Assembly: GCF_037038585.1 (NCBI RefSeq)
Contig: NC_092524.1
Coordinates: 45,593,001 to 45,657,000, forward strand
DNA length: 64,000 nt
Origin: Patagioenas fasciata
Taxonomy: Eukaryota > Chordata > Aves > Columbiformes > Columbidae
Direction: 5' to 3'
Part shown: positions 62,101 to 64,000 of the stretch, one piece after another
Layout of the letters: each line of letters begins with the position of its first letter
Numbering within the stretch: position 1 is the stretch's first letter
Program-made: the position numbers and the translations under genes
The notes under the pieces: model-generated
Told to the model about the DNA's origin: nothing
Seen by the model: the letters and a program-made list of their open reading frames with translations, nothing else
Database searches by the model: none

Positions 62101-64000
62101 GAGACAAATTATTGGAAGATAAATCCATTGAGACTGTCTGACCACAGAGAAGTCACGAGTGGCTTGGAAATCTTGAAGACGCAGGAAGCTGGGAGAGATT
62201 AGTGGGCAGGTACAGCTGTGTGCCTCCCTGCTCTTAGACTCTTCCAGAGGCGTTTGTCAGAATCGGGCTGGTGGGCTGGAAGTACATTTTGTTTGGCAGT
62301 GGGTTTTTTCTTTATTTTAGTAATAGGCTAGACTGCATGGTAGTTAAGTAGCTGCTACCGGAAATCACTGAGGTGTCCCCATACTGGAGAGACCCTTCCA
62401 GAGACAGCAAGAGATGAATGGGCACATGAGTGAGGAGCAGCTTCCTTGCTCCCAAGTTAAGCTGTCTTTGGTTGTGAATTGTGGTCCTCTGGAGCCTCAG
62501 CAGCCTCTGAAATTTCTGTAAAATCATAAAGGAGGCCTTTTGAACTCCAAGCTACTTACGGATTGCTATTCGTCAGATTGGTAGTCTTTGTTTTTTCATT
62601 TCTCTTGGATAAATGCTGTCTATTGTGATCTCTTGCCTGCAAGTTCAGCTTTTTTGTAGGTTTGGAGGGGTAGAGCAGTTACTGCTTTTGCCTTCAGGAG
62701 GATTTAACTGCAGAATGTTTTGAAACATATATACTTAGTTCTGCTTGTGATCCTTGCAGGCTGGTCTTAACATGGATAATTTCAAAGCTGGAATGGCTCT
62801 TGCCTATACGGTTAAATATTAATTCGCTCATTGAGGTGTGGTGGTTTTGTTTGTTTGTTGGTTTTCTTCCTTTTTTGATGCTGATTGTAGGTAGGATATG
62901 TTTAAATCAGGGGCTTCACTTTTGGTGGACTGAATTCTTATTATCTATTAAACTAAAAAATCAGGATGTGTCAGTTATTAAACTTGAACTTTGTGTAAGT
63001 TGTTGAATTAGAATCAAAGTAAGGAAAGGAGGGAGAACCATGCATCCTCTTACTGAAACATCTCTTTCCTTTTCTGTAATGGATTCTCTTTTCTGGGAGT
63101 GTAGTGAAATGTAGTATCAACATGCAGCCTTGAAGCTCCGTGTGAAACACATGGCACTCGTGCTCAAACAGACTTATATCAGGATGTAATTGATCAGATG
63201 AAAATGTTTCTTAACCATAACCATGTTTTTTTAGTCCTGAGTCAATCAACACAGAGGCTTTTTAAGCTCAGAAGCCTTACTTTACACTTGTGAACACCCT
63301 CCCACTTCCCACAGTACAGTTGCCAAGTGCCTTTTCTGGTCTGTGTGTACACTTGTTTGTAAAAAAAAAATATTTCAGATTCTTACATTTGTAGGAAATG
63401 AACATATCAGCAGGTATGTGCAAGTAAAGAGTGTTTTAATATTCAGGGTATCAGTGGGGTGTCTGTCTTACGGCACCTTCTGAAATCTCTTGTTGGTCCA
63501 TTTTTCAGTAAAAGCTCTGTGTCCACTCTCTGCAGTCTGGGAAGCTGCATGAAAAAGTTAACTGGATTTTTATGGTTTCTTGTTAGCCAAAATGAGATTT
63601 TAGAATCTATGTAGAAGAGCAGAATCTTCCCTGAACATGAACTCTCTCCTTATTCCCTTGGGGAAATAGAAAACCTAAAGTGTTGTGGTAGAGCTGGAGA
63701 AGAGAACTGACTTTTGGAGAAGGAAGAAGGAGATAAAGTGAAAGAGGATCACGTGGTGTGGATCCAAATCTAGATCCCACAGCAGGAGTTGCAGTGCCAG
63801 CTATTAGAAAGATATAGCAATGTTCTTAACATCCTAACTGCTGATAAGAGTAAGGAGGATGCTGACTTTTTGTTTGCTAAAAGCTGGCACTTCCAGAAGT
63901 GTAGTGCTTCTAGTGCCAGTGTGTCTGTATTAATCTGAAAGAAGAAGAAAATATGTTTTAGAATCCAAGTCTAGTGCTCATTATGTCCTTAAACTTAAAA
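56168..64000 (+). other. LIN52: LIN52 intron 5 (continues past window)
   Basis: This 7.8 kb AT-rich stretch contains no recognisable coding exon on either strand. It holds a T16 tract near 56635-56652, a degraded LINE piece near 58.1-58.4 kb and otherwise unique-looking sequence. Confidence 0.7.
58040..58380 (-). repeat. Degraded CR1/L3-type LINE fragment in LIN52 intron 5
   Basis: The + strand reads CATCCAAGTTATTGGTAAAA then TGTGCAGGACCAG, CATTCCATGGCAAATG, and later TCATTAGGCAAAGTGACATG with AAGGTGCCTTTTGAAAAATG. This is the word order of antisense CR1/L3 ORF2 sequence. It is strongly diverged and the edges are approximate. Confidence 0.45.

Overview
The window is vertebrate nuclear DNA, almost certainly from a bird. 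Its genes are split by GT-AG introns, two CpG-rich promoters stand out from AT-rich introns, and a CR1 LINE 3' end carries the typical avian terminal motif. A solo LTR of a type I associate with avian genomes lies in an intron. No prokaryotic, CRISPR or plasmid-like feature is present. The gene order COQ6 > ENTPD5 < BBOF1 > ALDH6A1 < LIN52 > matches human 14q24.3. Family comparisons are from memory; no search was run.

Layout: 1-5329 holds the 3' part of COQ6 (+; nine exons, start codon off the left edge). 9526-25132 is the complete ENTPD5 coding region (-; 13 coding exons, 428 codons plus stop), with a probable 3.3 kb 3' UTR to the left and a non-coding first exon near 30.5 kb. About 29.9-31.3 kb is a CpG island shared by ENTPD5 (-) and BBOF1 (+), with three RFX X-box-like sites. 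30.79-41.56 kb is BBOF1 (+; nine exons recognised, 5' end unresolved because the reading frame breaks in the GC-rich first exon). 43547-53918 is the complete ALDH6A1 coding region (-; 12 exons, 537 codons plus stop). 53.2-54.6 kb is a second CpG island between ALDH6A1 and LIN52, whose start codons are only 358 bp apart; it holds four CCAAT boxes and two CACGTG boxes. From 54277 to the right edge lies LIN52 (+): five exons, with the last coding exon outside the window.

The genes do not form one pathway. COQ6 (ubiquinone synthesis) and ALDH6A1 (valine/thymine breakdown) are mitochondrial enzymes, ENTPD5 is an ER UDPase for glycoprotein folding, BBOF1 is a ciliary basal-body protein, and LIN52 is a DREAM/MuvB subunit. 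What links them is architecture: two divergent promoter pairs and two convergent 3' ends.

I found no previously undescribed system. The best leads are the X-box cluster, the broken BBOF1 first exon and its apparently missing coiled-coil segment, the two-promoter architecture, and a homeodomain-site-rich patch in an ENTPD5 intron.
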